Shown: positions 1 to 41,976 of the stretch, piece by piece
Layout: the number at the start of each line of letters is the position of its first letter
How positions within the stretch are numbered: the first letter of the stretch is position 1
Assembly (NCBI GenBank): GCA_037951105.1
Contig: JBAMJV010009066.1
Location: 1-64,000, forward strand
DNA from: Echinarachnius parma
Lineage: Eukaryota > Echinodermata > Echinoidea > Clypeasteroida > Echinarachniidae
Reading direction: 5' to 3'
DNA: 64,000 nt
Notes under the pieces: generated by a model
What the model was told of the DNA's origin: nothing
Seen by the model: only the letters and a program-made list of their open reading frames with translations
Database searches by the model: none
Program-made: the position numbers and the translations under genes

Positions 1-559
1 CTTCGGGTTTTGCCCCCCCTAATCCAAAACTGCTTCCGGCGCGCCTGGTTGTAGTTTTAGTAGAAGCTTCTGGTAGTGGGTATAAAGTGTTTGTGTTTAT
101 ATTGTTAAGACTTGTGTATTTATATAATATAGGGAACTTGTGACATTTCTGCAATTCTATTGTTGTTCATGCCTCGTGCCTCCTCGAAAGTTTATATGAA
201 TTTAAAATGAAAATAAGCCTGTGCTGAGTCACGCATTAAACATATTTTGATACCAAGGCGTTGTTTTTAACAATGTTTTATCTTTATTTAATGAAGTAAT
301 TTCTCTAGCGCTGTAACAAAAAAAAAGTGCTGCTATATTTGATTGATTTGTTTGGTGTCGGTTGGCTGATTGATTGATTGATTTATTTTAATCAATACAT
401 GTATGTATCGATGTATTGTTATGTAAGTGCGTTCTTTTACTAAAAGTGTACAAAATTAACATTTCTGACCAAGCTGTTGCTAAAAAAGCAATCGCCCAGT
501 TCCAAACCGCTACCAAAATGACAAAATCAAAGAGCGTTTTGGAATCGATACAATGTTAT
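1..559. other. Upstream AT-rich DNA without a recognised gene
   Basis: No coding exon, RNA gene or paired inverted repeat was recognised here. It holds a short run of TGAT units near 365-385 and A/T-rich filler. It may be the tail or flank of a gene lying to the left of the window. Confidence 0.5.
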
Positions 560-909
560 ATCACAATGGTGACGTCACTGCTTCGATAATATGGGCTTTT
601 CGCAAGCGCAACGCGGCCCTAGAAAGTAGCATGTCGTGTGCAAAATCGCCAATTTCCTGTAGTAACAGCGGTCCCTCCGTGGTTGAACTGTTATCACCGA
701 CGGTCTTTGGTCAATTCTGCGTCCGTGCTATGAGACCGCTCGATCACGCAAACAGCCAATCAGCGGCGCTCGCTGCTCGTAGCGAGGTCAAACGTTCGCT
801 GTAGTGTATAGTGTGCTGCCCAGCTGTTCAACGATCCGAGTCTACGGCCGCGTTGACCAAATAAGCGAAACGGCTTGTAAACCAGAGTTGTTTTAGCGCG
901 GCCGACGTA
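560..909. promoter_or_regulatory. GC-rich patch with CRE and CCAAT motifs (possible promoter)
   Basis: This stretch is clearly richer in G+C and CpG than the flanks. It contains a full palindromic CRE, TGACGTCA, at 570-577 and a CCAAT box at 756-760 (AGCCAATCAGCGG). Such patches often mark promoters in invertebrate genomes. The GC-rich sequence stops at the insertion of a 3.3-kb element and seems to resume at 4261-4320. It could serve the protease gene, whose ATG is 5.6 kb downstream, through an untranslated first exon, or a gene to the left. No TATA box or transcript start can be proved. Confidence 0.3.
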
Positions 910-916
910 CCAATAG

Positions 917-3900
917 TAGGGTGTTCAGAGTGATGACGTAGTGAGTTCGCTTTGCGCGAGTGTGTAGTAATCTGTGTGTGTCTTTCGATTACTACGTAAA
1001 CTCCGTAGCCACACACAACTTCGCACTCAAATCACGGAACGATGCGACGGCACCGCAATAGCGTACTTTTCGGAAAACATCGCTAAAACTTCTCCTCCTC
1101 TCTCCTCTTTTCCGGGCTAGATCTTTCTTGAAAAAAATTATCCGAATATACCCGATTGAAGCCGACACAGTGCCCTTCATGCCGATGTAACCTAAGTTTT
1201 TGTAGCTCAAAGAGAACTGACAAAAAAATGCCATGAAGTTTTAAAAGCTACGATTACATCATTTTCCCGTAATCTGCACCCAACTTAGGTTAGTAAGTAT
1301 GAAAATATAAAGTCTGCTTATTCCGAAAATGTATTGGTTGTCGATATTTTATCAAATTTGAAGCCCGGAAAATACAATTAGTAAGGCCAGATTCTTTAAA
1401 AAATCGATCGAATTTGTTCTCCGCCGTCAGCTGGCTTTGAAAGGACCGCTCGGTTTGACATCGGACCTATGGGCAACTACATTTCTCACGTAGGGGTGTT
1501 AATGTTATCTATCGCAGAAGAAGCGAACATAGTTAAACATTCTCCGCAAATCGAGGGTCTTTGACGTAATTTAATTGATTGGTAATCATAGAAATAATAT
1601 CTTTAACTATATTTCAAAGCTCCGATGTAAAATAATGAAAAAAACAACCCCCAAATAAAGTATAATTATTAACTAATGTCCAAGAAGTTATGGTACATTC
1701 CGGACCAACATTGTGTAAACAGTATGATTTTGACAGAATATTATCGAGTCAAACTCGGTATTTTTTTAGTTTGTGAATATTTTGTAGGACTAAGACATCA
1801 GGGTACATATTACAATTGTAATCAAACTATTTTCCAATGTATGAACATCGCAAATAATACGATTTTAGGGGCTAAAACTCGATAATAGTTTCGATTTTGA
1901 CGTGATCCCCGTCTCGAAAATCCCAGTCCCGTACGTTCATTATTGTGTCGGTGAATGTGAATGTGAATGTGAATGTGAATTTGTCGGCTATTTCTTCTTC
2001 TTCTTCGTTCAATAAAGTGTAGCTTTAGACTGGAATATTACGCATTTACTGGATAATAAAGAAATGCTTAGGGCTTGAATATTTATTTTTCTTGTCCTTG
2101 ATACAATTTTTTAAATAAATCGTATGCAGAAAAAGTAAAGGGATTTGTAACTAAATAGTATACAAATAATGTCTTCCTTTTTTGGTGTTGCCATGGCCAT
2201 GCTAGATTTGCCCATGTCGTAAGTTTGCGTCATGAATTTTGACTTTTGAAGTGTGTCAGTCACGCTGACTTGTAAACAAGTTGTGTATATTCTTCAAAAT
2301 ATGGTTTAGACAACTTGAGATGGGTTTTTTGTTTGTACTTTGTTCACAAAGTTTAGATCGCCTTTGTTATTTTTCTTATAAAAAATCAATTTGTTCTGAT
2401 TTTATGAATCTTTAGATGTTGGACACTGAGCTGCGAACATGAAGATGATGAGGCAGAGCAGAGGAAATGTTAATCAGAAACAGTTATTTTTGATGCAACA
2501 CGTAAGAGAGAGGACAAATCGACATGAAATAATAGTCTTGAAGGACAAGGCATCGAGGAGACATCCCATTGATCTGTCATGAAGAAAGATGATGCATCTC
2601 CCCTCTTTTCATTTGATGGGAAACAACCAAAATATCAAAACAAATGTATTGCGATTTAATCAAGCATGTCAAAACACTTTCAACAAATAAACAATCTGTT
2701 ATAAAAGTTCAGTAAAATAATTCTTAAGAATGATGAATATAAAACTAGATTTTGAAGGGGGGACAAATCAAAGCAACATTTGCAATTAAATAAGTAAAGA
2801 ATTATGAAGTGAAACAAGAACAATTAAATATGCAACAGTGAATAAGAAAATAAACAAAAGAACAACCAATGAATCAAGGAAAACATTGACACAATCCTTG
2901 TAATTATTAAACATTAAAATAGATGTAACAAAAAGGTCATAAAAAGATGACGAAAACATGCATAAAGAAAAGGTGTTGCATTAAATTTGACGGTTTTATA
3001 TTATATAAGATGTCTGTTTGTGTGGGTTTCTTGTGTGTGTGTGTGTGTTCATGTGTCACTGCCACTATAAATAAGTATACTCCTGTATGAATGTTGTTGA
3101 AGTCTGATAATCATAATTAAATTTAAGAAGACAAAACCGTTAGAAATATAAATGTTAGTTGAGACCAAACAATAACAGACAAAGAAAAACAATATAAAAC
3201 AAAGAAAAACAATTTAAATCAAGAAAAAAACAATATAGAACAAAAGAAATACATTCAAACCACTTGTTCTTGAGTCATATTAACTTGATTACCTGTTTGA
3301 TATCCAAGAAGTAAAAGAAAAAATAATACATGATTTATAAACATTATTTTGTGTATGTTACGAAAAAACAATACAATACATTAACAAATCATAAAACAAA
3401 GAAAAACATAAGATGGGTAACTATTTAGTAATCAATTACATAATATACTTAAATCTATGATATTACTACTTGATTGGCAAAAACTGAGTGCATTTGGCCC
3501 ATTCCATTCATGAGATATGAACATTTATGTTTATTACGCATAAATTTGCATAAATTTGCATATTTAATTATTAAACACTAAGATCTATGAATTACAAATT
3601 CCTGTATCCTGCAAGGATATGCACAAAATTTGTGAAAACTAGATTTCTGACTCGTTTAATTAAAGGGATATCACCGTTTTTCATAAAAAACTGCATAAAT
3701 TTGCATAAATTTGCATATTTAATTATTAACGCTAAGATCAAGTAATATGAATTACAAATTCCTGTATCTTGCAAGGATATGCATGAAATTTGTGAAAACT
3801 AGATTTCTGACTCATTAAATTCAAGAGATAGCACCATTTTCCATATAATTGAATAAATTTGCATACATTTGCATATTTAAAATCTGATTAATAATGTCAA

Positions 3901-4253
3901 GTAAATATGAATCACAATCTACTGTATCTTGCGGAGATATGTAGAAAATTTCATCGTTGTTGGATCCTGCATCACAGAGATATTGATTAATATGTTTTAA
4001 ACATACATGGTAAATCTCTTACAAAGAGTACCATAATGGTGCCGTTTGTAAAACAATAGAAATAAAAGAAAAAGTCACGTGACCAATGTGAAAAATTTCC
4101 CTTAAAAATAATTCTTTAAAAAATTGTAACTCCGGAACGCTTTGGCCGATTTTCAAAATTTTAACTGTTTTATTCTTCTAAAATTACACTCTATCAACTT
4201 TTTGAGGAAATTAAGCCTCAGCTATATAAGAAAAAAATCACCTGAACACCCTA
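917..4253. mobile_element. 3.3-kb non-autonomous DNA transposon with target-site duplication
   Basis: The ends are perfect 12-bp inverted repeats, TAGGGTGTTCAG at 917-928 and its complement ending at 4253. They are flanked on both sides by CCAATAG (910-916 and 4254-4260), and the match can be extended to 8-9 bp, so this is a target-site duplication of hAT-like length. Nothing inside reads as a transposase: open frames are all below about 80 codons. The body is AT-rich and holds a GAATGT run near 1952-1980, a short GT run near 3032 and a 155-bp tandem repeat. It splits the GC-rich patch described at 560-909. The hAT assignment rests only on the target duplication length. Confidence 0.75.
3535..3970. 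repeat. Tandem repeat, ~155-bp unit, about three copies
   Basis: The phrase TTTGCATATTTAATTATTA followed by AAGATC and GAATTACAAATTCCTGTAT recurs with a spacing of about 155 bp (anchors near 3561, 3716 and 3873). The third copy is the most diverged. Each unit starts with repeated ATAAATTTGC motifs. It lies inside the 917-4253 element. Confidence 0.8.
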
Positions 4254-4439
4254 CCAATAGATCGTTCCTGCGTCGGTGAAAGCCGCGTAGGACGCTGGGC
4301 GAAAAGCCTCTAGTACTGTGGAATACTGTATTGGTACTGAGAAACCTACTTGAAACAAACTTACTATGTCGGGTTTATAATGGCTTCTGGCCATACGAGC
4401 AATGAAAATTAAGGGGTTTCAGGGACGAACGCCGTACTA

Positions 4440-4545
4440 GGGTTTTATATAGCTCAGTCGGTGGGAGCACTGGTGTAGCACTCCGGAGGTCTCGGGTTCG
4501 AATCCCGTTGGAATCCCATTTTCTTTTCTCGTTTTCAATCACATT
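4440..4545 (+). mobile_element. tRNA-derived SINE head (or tRNA pseudogene)
   Basis: A box-like TAGCTCAGTCGGTGGGAG and B box GGGTTCGAATCC are present with tRNA spacing. A seven-pair acceptor stem can be drawn (GGGTTTT with GGAATCC, using wobbles). The anticodon stem has a T-T mismatch and the 3' part runs into a T/C-rich tail shared with other copies in the window (17600-17690 on the other strand, 27630-27740). This fits a SINE family better than a working tRNA gene. Confidence 0.6.
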
Positions 4546-6479
4546 ATACATTTGAAGACCTGAATAATTTTATAAAAGACCCAAGTCCAATTTTTGGCCA
4601 AATTGAGTTAAACATGGAAAATTGTTGCTTATACATGAGCCCATGTTGTGTATAAAGGATAAACCTTAATTCCCCCCGGAAGTGCCTAAAATGAGTGAGT
4701 GAAATCTAGTATGAACGTAAGCCCATTCTTACATTCATATTATAGCGCCCTCTCGCATCACTCCTTGTCTAAGCTAACTCCTTGTCTAAGCTATAATGCA
4801 TGGTTTGCAGGGGGTTTGCATAGTGCGGTGGTACATGCAGTAAAATGATGTTGCCTGATGTATTGTGTGTGTGTGCGTATGTGTGTGTGACTGTGTATGT
4901 CCTTATTATATTTATTTAAAATAAGCTTAATATTACATACATTTAACATACTAACAGATGCACAAAGAGATCACTGAGTAGGCCTGAATTATTATGACGT
5001 TATAATAATTATTATACTTATCCGAAAATATGGGAATTACGTGTGTAACGGGTTAGTTTGATTTCAGACCCTATTTTGGCAACTATGTGGGCGTATTGTC
5101 CGGACAACCAAACCCTCACTCAATTATATTTATTCCCGAAAATATGTCTTTGTACTTGAATAGCGACATGCAGCGTCCACGTATATTTGCGAATCCAAAT
5201 TCCATTACTATAATATGTATCCGAAAAACAAACACCGTTTCTATCATCTTAACTTGCACTGAATGGATTTCCATTTACCTTCACTAAATATTTGCATCTG
5301 GCGAGGGCGGTAAGAGGAGACATTTCATTTCATAATAAAGCAAAGAGACGAAGGTGTATCCGGGACAACAATTATATACGGGGGAGGGGGCTAACAGGTG
5401 CAAATATATACTTGATATGAATGGTTATCTAAATGGTTTTATATAACCATAATTATATTCAAATATAATATGTAAAAGTTCTGCTCGGAGTCGCAAACGG
5501 AATACATCAAAAGTAAAACAAAAAATGGATGTCACGGAGTTGATTTTATTAACTTTTAATATATTCAAATATACATTCAGATAGTGACCAGCTAGGGGAT
5601 ACAAAAGAAAGTGGCCAGTGTAGACAGGTGACCGACCTCTCTAGAAAGGTGCCCAAAATGGTTTTCTCTGAAGGCCGGGAATACATTTTTGTGGCCACTG
5701 CAGGCAGGTTTGATGCTATAGGTAGGGGCCGCTAAGAGAGGTTTGACTGCATACTTTTTATGAACTTCTTTATATATCTATCTGCATAACATCAACGAGG
5801 GGATATTCTCTCCACCCCCCCCCCCCCCCCCCCCCCCCTTAGCCACTGATAAATTAAATGTCATCATATTCTTGACGTATGTATTTATTCAAAGTCAGTC
5901 CATTGTTAGAATTTCTATAATGGTACTGCAGTCCTTTTTCAGAAGTGACGTTTGGATCAGATTGACTTGGATGTTTTTGAAAAGTGTTCACAGGTCTCCA
6001 CCGAGTCACTTTCTGTGGACAAATTTTAATGAGTGATATTCATAATATTTGTAGATTGAATACCAATTACATATTGGTACGGAAATAATTGTATTCGACT
6101 TTGATGGGTTAGGCTAACTGTGCTGTTTCTCCGTGGAAAGGAACTCGTGTATTTGACAGTTCAACACAAGGTCGTGATTATCATTAGTTTGAGCAGGTGA
6201 AATGGTTTGAGGTTTTTTGTTTTCTTGTCTTCGTCTTTGGGATCGATAGAAAGATAGATAGATAACACAATTTAACACGAAACGGGCCTAATTTTCGGTG
6301 ATCCGAGCGGCGATATAAACTGGAAGATTTGTTTTCAATATTACTATTTATTTGTAATGAGCATCAAGTGCAGCTTATGTATCCTGTCTTCTTCCTGTGT
6401 AATATACACTGGAAATATCTCCTCGTTCCAATATTGGTCATAACACCGGAGCTTTTGATCGGACAATAATCATTCAGAA
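4546..6479. other. Gene-free upstream region of the protease gene
   Basis: No exon was recognised. It holds a small dispersed repeat at about 5580-5755 (it ends in GGTTTGACTGCATA, shared with an element at 14785-14972), a poly-C run at 5814-5838 and a GATA run at 6247-6263. The last 100 bp before the ATG should contain the 5' leader, but no clear TATA box is visible. Confidence 0.5.
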
Positions 6480-36219
<29,740 letters not shown>

Positions 36220-36555
36220 CTGCATGGGGGGGAAATTATGTGTGGGAAAAAGACGTCTCTGTAGTATACAAATGTTTACAACTAAATCACTTGATAGACT
36301 TTATGGAATGTAGCAAAAGATATCACTAAATAGACATTGTCCGGCCTACTAGTGACCCTAATAACCAACGCCACATTCATCAGCGTGCACCAGTAACTAC
36401 TGCACTAATGACAGCTACAACCAACCCTATCACCAGGGCTACGCCTCTATGGGTGAGCTATCTAGCTGAAATGAAATGATAACACTCATCAGATGTTCGG
36501 GAGAAAGTAGTTACTGTAGTATAAAAATATTGTACAAATCAATATCACTTTACAG

Positions 36556-36693
36556 ACTTTTGCCTGGCATACGAGTAACCCTTACGACCAACACAACAGT
36601 CGACATATTACTACTACTGCACGGATGATGACTACAACCAACTTTACCACCATGCCTACGTCTATGAGGGAGCTATCTAGCTCAAATCAATGA
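36556..36693 (+). CDS. Candidate alternative terminal exon (array unit 2)
   Basis: Acceptor ctttacag, phase 0. It reads TFAWHTSNPYDQHNSRHI and then a Thr/Met-rich stretch to TGA, 45 residues. A frame shift relative to exon 28 replaces the Tyr-rich end, so it may be decayed despite being open. Confidence 0.35.
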   Translation, partial: TFAWHTSNPYDQHNSRHITTTARMMTTTNFTTMPTSMRELSSSNQ

Positions 36694-37181
36694 TAACAAC
36701 ATCAGATTTACGGGGGGAAGTAGTTACTGTAGAATTACATTTTTTTTAACTTTTTTTTAACTTTTTCCTGGCATACGAGTAACCCTAATGACCAGCACCA
36801 CCCAGAGTCGCCAGATTACTACTTCACTGATGACGACTGCAACCAACCCTATCACCAGTGCTACGCCTCTATGGGGGAGCTTTCTAGCTCAAATCAATGA
36901 TAACAACATCAGATTTACGGGGGAAGAAGTTACTGTATAATTACATATTGTACAAATAGCCTATCACTTTACAGACTTTTTCCTGACATACAAATAACCC
37001 TAATGACCAACACCACCCATAGTCGCCAGATTACTACTTCACGGATGACGACTACAACCAACTTTACCACCATGCCTCCGTCTATGGGGGAGCTATCTAC
37101 CTCAATTCAATGATAACAACATCAGATTAACGGAGGAAAGTAGTTAGTGTAGAGTCATATTGTACAAATATCACTTGACAG

Positions 37182-37322
37182 ACTTTTTCCTGGCATACGA
37201 GTAACCCTAATGACCAGCACCACCCAGAGCCGCCAGATTACTACTTCACTGATGACGACTGCAACCAACCCTATCACCAGTGCTACGCCTCTATGGGGGA
37301 GCTTTCTAGCTCAAATCAATGA
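37182..37322 (+). CDS. Candidate alternative terminal exon (array unit 5)
   Basis: Acceptor cttgacag, phase 0. It encodes TFSWHTSNPNDQHHPEPPDY then YFTDDDCNQPYHQCYASM and ends GELSSSNQ before TGA, 46 residues. It keeps the YYFTDDD core, with a different C-terminus because of a 2-nt length difference from exon 28-like copies. Confidence 0.5.
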   Translation, partial: TFSWHTSNPNDQHHPEPPDYYFTDDDCNQPYHQCYASMGELSSSNQ

Positions 37323-37391
37323 TAACAACATCAGATTTACGGGGGAAGAAGTTACTGTATAATTACATATTGTACAAATATCACTTGACAG

Positions 37392-37532
37392 ACTTTTTCC
37401 TGGCATACGAGTAACCCTAATGACCAGCACCACCCAGAGTCGCCAGATTACTACTTCACTGATGACGACTGCAACCAACCCTATCACCAGTGCTACGCCT
37501 CTATGGGGGAGCTTTCTAGCTCAAATCAATGA
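37392..37532 (+). CDS. Candidate alternative terminal exon (array unit 6)
   Basis: Almost identical to unit 5 (PESPDYY instead of PEPPDYY), same acceptor, phase and stop; 46 residues ending SSSNQ. Confidence 0.5.
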   Translation, partial: TFSWHTSNPNDQHHPESPDYYFTDDDCNQPYHQCYASMGELSSSNQ

Positions 37533-37813
37533 TAACAACACCAGATTTACGGGGGAAGAAGTTACTGTATAATTACATATTGTACAAATAGCCTATCACT
37601 TTACAGACTTTTTCCTGACATACAAATAACCCTAATGACCAACACCACCCATAGTCGCCAGATTACTACTTCACGGATGACGACTACAACCAACTTTACC
37701 ACCATGCCTCCGTCTATGGGGGAGCTATCTACCTCAATTCAATGATAACAACATCAGATTAACGGAGGAAAGTAGTTAGTGTAGAGTCATATTGTACAAA
37801 TATCACTTGACAG

Positions 37814-37939
37814 ACTTTTTCCTGGCATACGAGTAACCCTAATGACCAGCACCACCCAGAGTCGCCAGATTACTACTTCACTGATGACGACTACAACCAA
37901 CCTTACCACCATGCCTATGTATATGGGGGAACTATCTAG
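37814..37939 (+). CDS. Candidate alternative terminal exon (array unit 8)
   Basis: Acceptor cttgacag, phase 0, 41 residues: NPNDQHHPESPDYYFTDDD, YNQPYHHAYVYGGTI, TAG at 37937-37939. It is the copy closest in reading frame and C-terminus (YGGTI against YGGAI) to exon 28 and the most convincing alternative end. Confidence 0.6.
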   Translation, partial: TFSWHTSNPNDQHHPESPDYYFTDDDYNQPYHHAYVYGGTI

Positions 37940-38438
37940 CTGGAAAGAATTAGAATTATGAACACCGAGTGCGGGAGTATAACTGTAGTATAAACATCAT
38001 ACCAAAGTATCACTTTATAGAATGGATCACCTGTACAAATATCACTCTATATATATAGACTTTATATGAAGTGTCAAATTATCACTTTACATGTATAGGC
38101 TTTATATTAACTGTATACAAAATACATGTATTACTTTATAGACTTAATATGAACTGTACAAATATCACTTTATAGACCTTGCTTTATATTCATAATTTGT
38201 TATCTTTTCTTTTTTGGCTCACAATCATTTTCGAGCATTAAAGAGACGAGGATTTGTTGCTTCTTGGCAGGTGAAAAGGCGGGAATGATCATTATTCCGG
38301 CAAAAGACCGCAGCCCCCCCCCCCCCCCCCCCTAATAGAAAAACGTTCCCCTACGCCCCCGCCTCTGTTATAGTTGTTATAGTATATAGATTTTACTCTC
38401 GGCAGATGCATTGAAATGAAACAATACGTGCTGTTCTA
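37940..38438. other. 3' flank of the terminal-exon array
   Basis: Holds four or five degenerate copies of a 40-bp phrase (ACAAATATCACTTTATAGAC) derived from the array spacer, a possible ATTAAA poly(A) signal near 38237, and a poly-C run at 38312-38332. No exon seen. Confidence 0.55.
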
Positions 38439-38854
38439 AAGGGCCTGTCACACATTCACGGTGCCAACACGGATGACCACGGATTGACGGTCAGTCAAAA
38501 GGTGACTAGTGTTGCCCAGATTGTTGTCAACCGGGGTACTCCCAGTTGTGTCCGGGATGCTCCATGTTGCCTCCGGCGTGATCCGTGTTGCCTCCGGCGT
38601 GATCCGTGTTGCCTCCGGCGTGATGCTTGGGCGCACCAGGGAAAAATTAAACCTGCACAATTTTCACCCCGGATGTCCCCGGATGAAATCAGTCCGTGTT
38701 GGTACCGTGTTGGCACCGTGGACGTCCGTGTTGGTTCCGTGTTGGCACCGTGGACGTCCGTGTAGCCACCGGGAGCTCCGTGTTGAGACCGGCGTTCTAT
38801 TGTTCTATTGTTCAGCTCATCCGTGTTGGCACCGTGAATGTGTGACAGGCCCTT
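38439..38854. mobile_element. MITE with 35-bp inverted ends and inner tandem repeats
   Basis: AAGGGCCTGTCACACATTCA at the left is the complement of TGAATGTGTGACAGGCCCTT at the right, and the match runs on through CGGTGCCAACACGGATGA. Inside are three copies of a 21-bp unit (TGTTGCCTCCGGCGTGATCC) and repeats of GTGTTGGCACCGTGGACGTC. Frames in this element are open on both strands by composition, not coding. Confidence 0.85.
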
Positions 38855-38931
38855 AATGTGCACTCCCATTCGATGCATTTGTTGTGGTGGAATAATAAAT
38901 TATGTTTGGTAATAGGATACCCCATTACACA

Positions 38932-39464
38932 TTAAAGGTACACTTGAGTATTGGTACTTCCCGAAATGTCCCTTGACACTAAATTGGTTGGTTTTAATTC
39001 CATTTGAAAGTTCAGTGAATAAAACATGTGAAATGAGAATTATTCCCTTTCGAATGCTCTCATAGTTGTAAAATTTGATTTCAAAATATTTTATTTATAT
39101 ATCGTCTAGCCTGACGATATCTTGACTTTTTTTTTCATACATACAATGCTTATACACTTCTTTCAAAAATTTCAAAAGAGGTTTTTAAATAGTTGTTGAT
39201 GATATCTCTATTTTATCATTATTTTAACAAAAAATCACATGCACAATTTTGTATTAAAAAATGGTTGAAACCAATGAGTTTTTAGAGAGCGCCCTCTTGA
39301 TTTGTGACGGCTCTTTTTGAATGATAATCTGGTTTTTACTTAGTCGTTTGTAATTGTGTATACCTTTCGAGCATGGTGGAGTTGATAACTATTAGTTTGT
39401 ACTGTAATGGTGCAGGTTTTGGTTACTGAAATTCAGTTTGACCAAAACTCAACTATCCCTTTAA
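38932..39464. mobile_element. ~530-bp TTAAAGGG element, copy 1
   Basis: Ends TTAAAGGTACACTTGAGTAT and CAACTATCCCTTTAA are diverged inverted repeats. The body carries GAGAGCGCCCTCTTGA and GTATACCTTTCGAGCATGGT. Relatives at 43811-44312, 50327-50870 (inverted) and 50869-51185 (partial). Confidence 0.75.
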
Positions 39465-39883
39465 CACATACCAGCAACTGTGTATTCATTTCATGATTTA
39501 GTTGATACTACTGTACTAGTTGTTACATGGAAATTGGGCATAACATGGGTGGGTATAATTTTCCCTCTACTGTTCATGCTGTTTGTTCCTTACTTTGTGT
39601 TACTAATTTCTGGCACAAGCTCTATTTTCTACTGGATCCCTACATTTTCACAACAATTCATAATACAATGTATTTTATAAATAAATATTCTTTTGTATTT
39701 CTTCTGTAATGATTATGCTATGTTAGTATATTGATTATACAATGTTAGATTGTTATGTGTTGTAAATTTAGTTTGTTGAAAATAGAATAAAACTTGAACT
39801 TGAACTTTCGGCATGCGTTTGTCAAGGATGAAGGATGTGTACATAATTATTCAATATGCACCCAAAAAAAGCTCGCAAAGTAA

Positions 39884-40093
39884 AGCCCGGCGCAGACAGA
39901 GCCGACTCGACCCGATCCGACTGGTTTTCAGTCAGGCTAGAGCCAGTTTCGCTCAGTCGGAGCCGTTCCAACATGTTGAATCGGCCTCGAATGACCTCCG
40001 ACTGGCACTTGACTAAAGAAAAACGGAGTCCTGGGGCAGCGCATATTGAGTTAATCAGGCTGAAAACCAGTCGGATCTGTCTGCGCCGGGCTT
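39884..40093. mobile_element. MITE, GCCCGGCGCAGAC family, copy 3
   Basis: Orthologous within the duplication to 56870-57094. The right arm has lost about 15 bp relative to that copy. Flanked by TAA on both sides. Confidence 0.85.
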
Positions 40094-41169
40094 AACATGC
40101 ACAATTCAAACATTGCACCATATTCCTGCATTATGTATGATGCAACAACATGAGCAAGGTATACCAGTCGTAGGCAAGACCGATTCCCAAAATGCATAGC
40201 GACCCAGAGGGGGGGGGGGGGGGGGGGTATGATGGGAGGGGGAGAGGGAGAGGGAGTGATGGGAGGAGGTGTCCACTTCTTGCATTTTTTAAACTTGAAA
40301 TTGTGCAATCTGGATCTGGTGCATACCCAGGAAGGAAATTTGACTTGACATGAAGTAGAATCGGGGTTATCATGTCTCAAGAATTAGAAAGAAGGCATGT
40401 TTGACTTTCATTTGGGGCAACAGCCCCCCCCCCCCCCCCCCCAAACTTGGACATGGGTAGTTTTTGCATTTCTTTGGATAATAAGGTCGCGTTCGGTGAC
40501 GCGTAACGCGATTAAAGTGTATGATATATGATTTTAAAGGCAGTTTCTCAAGTTTCCAGATGATACCAATATCAACATACATATGTCTAGAATTGTGGAT
40601 TTATAAACTACTAAAGTCCGGTTTCGTGTTTTTTTTTACTCGCACTGTATACCAATCTTGCCAAACCACGACCACACTCGCGCCCTCGTCCGTCCCTTTT
40701 CTTCGAAATGACAGTTGAAAGGCCAAGGATGTCCTTTGCTGAGTGAACACCCCGTCGCGTTGTCTACCGTCGTGAAACAAAAACTCCCTTAACCAAGAGT
40801 CCCTGGAACAACCAAACCCGAGTTTGACGGTTAATTGCTCAATGATTAATAATAAATTGTGAACACAAATTTGTACACATTACTGCAAAACTCGTATTCT
40901 TTCCTTTTATATGACACCATACGGAGATGAACAGAATATCATGAATGACTGAATGACAGACCATCTGAATTGGTAATGTCAAAAACTCAATCGTCCAAAG
41001 TGATAGACTGCTTCTAAAATAGAAACGTTCCGCTTTGTTGTTAGCTGCAACGTCGGGCAAGTTTGTTTCTTTTTCGCACGGAAAAAATAGTTAAAAGAAA
41101 CATGCATTTAGTTTCTTGACACATATATGTTCAGTAGCGTGCTTGCTGAGTGAATAAACACTTACGTAA

Positions 41170-41473
41170 CCAGTGGCGGATCTACGGGGGGGGGGGGGGG
41201 GGTGTTTAGGGAGTTTAACCCCCCCCCCCCCCCCCCCTTGGGCTGCCAAGTGAAAATGTTTCAGTGAAAACAAGTGGGAAAAAAAATAACTTACGGGGGT
41301 TCAAAATAGCACCAAAAAAATCGCCGCTTCGCGGCTCGTGGACGAAAGTGATAACAAATCACTTACGGGAGTTCAAAATAGCAAAACAAAATCGCCGCGG
41401 ACGATACTCCGCATCGTCATTGGGTCAACCCCCCCCCCCCCCCCCCTTAGCAAAAAGCTAGTTCCGCCCCTGG
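41170..41473. mobile_element. Element with poly-G and poly-C runs
   Basis: Starts CCAGTGGCGGATCTACGG and ends CCGCCCCTGG, with a poly-G run (41187-41203), two poly-C runs (41219-41237, 41430-41447) and two direct copies of ACTTACGGGGGTTCAAAATAG-like text at 41289 and 41360. The duplicate locus at 59045 has different sequence after CGGATCTACGG. Confidence 0.6.
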
Positions 41474-41976
41474 TAACACATTTTCCTGTCTTAAAAAAGC
41501 TTCATGAACTGAATGTAACAGCCGTCTATTAATTTTAACAGTTGGGTTTCGGACAGTACTAGTTCAGATTTTCTGTAATCAATCATGTGTAATCATTTTT
41601 ATGGTGCCGTATGAAAGAAAAGACAAATTAGCTTTGCAGTTTGCAGTGGTGGGTATATTATTAAATATAAAATCCCTAAAAAATTGAAAAATATTCTGTC
41701 AAACTCGGGTTTCGGTTTTTTTGTAATGACACACTGTAGCTACATAAACATCTTTTTTTAAATAATTGTATTATTTATTTAAAACATTGGGAAAGATTGT
41801 TCATTTTCATGCATGATTATTGTATTGTATACTCAAATAGAACATACACGCGGACACACAAACACGTCGTCAAACCACATCCACTGAGATTAAGTGTCAA
41901 TTGTAGCCTTTTGCCAATCCAAGAGATGGCGGCCTACCGCACATCATGCCAAACTATATCATAATTGCACGTATAA

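Larger units (their letters stand above)
36336..37939 (+). repeat. Tandem array of eight terminal-exon copies
   Basis: Eight units of about 200-235 bp follow exon 28, each with an exon-like core (PDYYFTDDDYNQPYHH or variants) and a shared spacer (TCAAATCAATGATAACAACA, TATTGTACAAATA, acceptor-like TTTACAG or TTGACAG). Core starts: about 36336, 36556, 36760, 36975, 37182, 37392, 37607, 37814. Units 3-5 and 6-8 are near-identical triplets, a higher-order repeat of about 630 bp. Units 2, 5, 6 and 8 keep an acceptor, phase 0 and a stop. Units 4 and 7 have an early TGA, unit 3 has lost the acceptor, and unit 1 is shifted. Confidence 0.9.

Noticed and set aside
2438-2503. ATG exon-like start (MKMMRQSRGNVNQKQ) followed by gtaaga
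   Set aside because: Lies inside the 917-4253 element, with no partner exon and no family resemblance.
4440-4520. Functional tRNA gene, Ala-like (AGC)
   Set aside because: Anticodon stem mismatch, wobble-rich acceptor stem and related SINE heads elsewhere make a SINE more likely.
38448-38878. Several overlapping frames of 70-127 codons
   Set aside because: All arise from the 21-bp tandem repeats and inverted ends of the 38439-38854 MITE.
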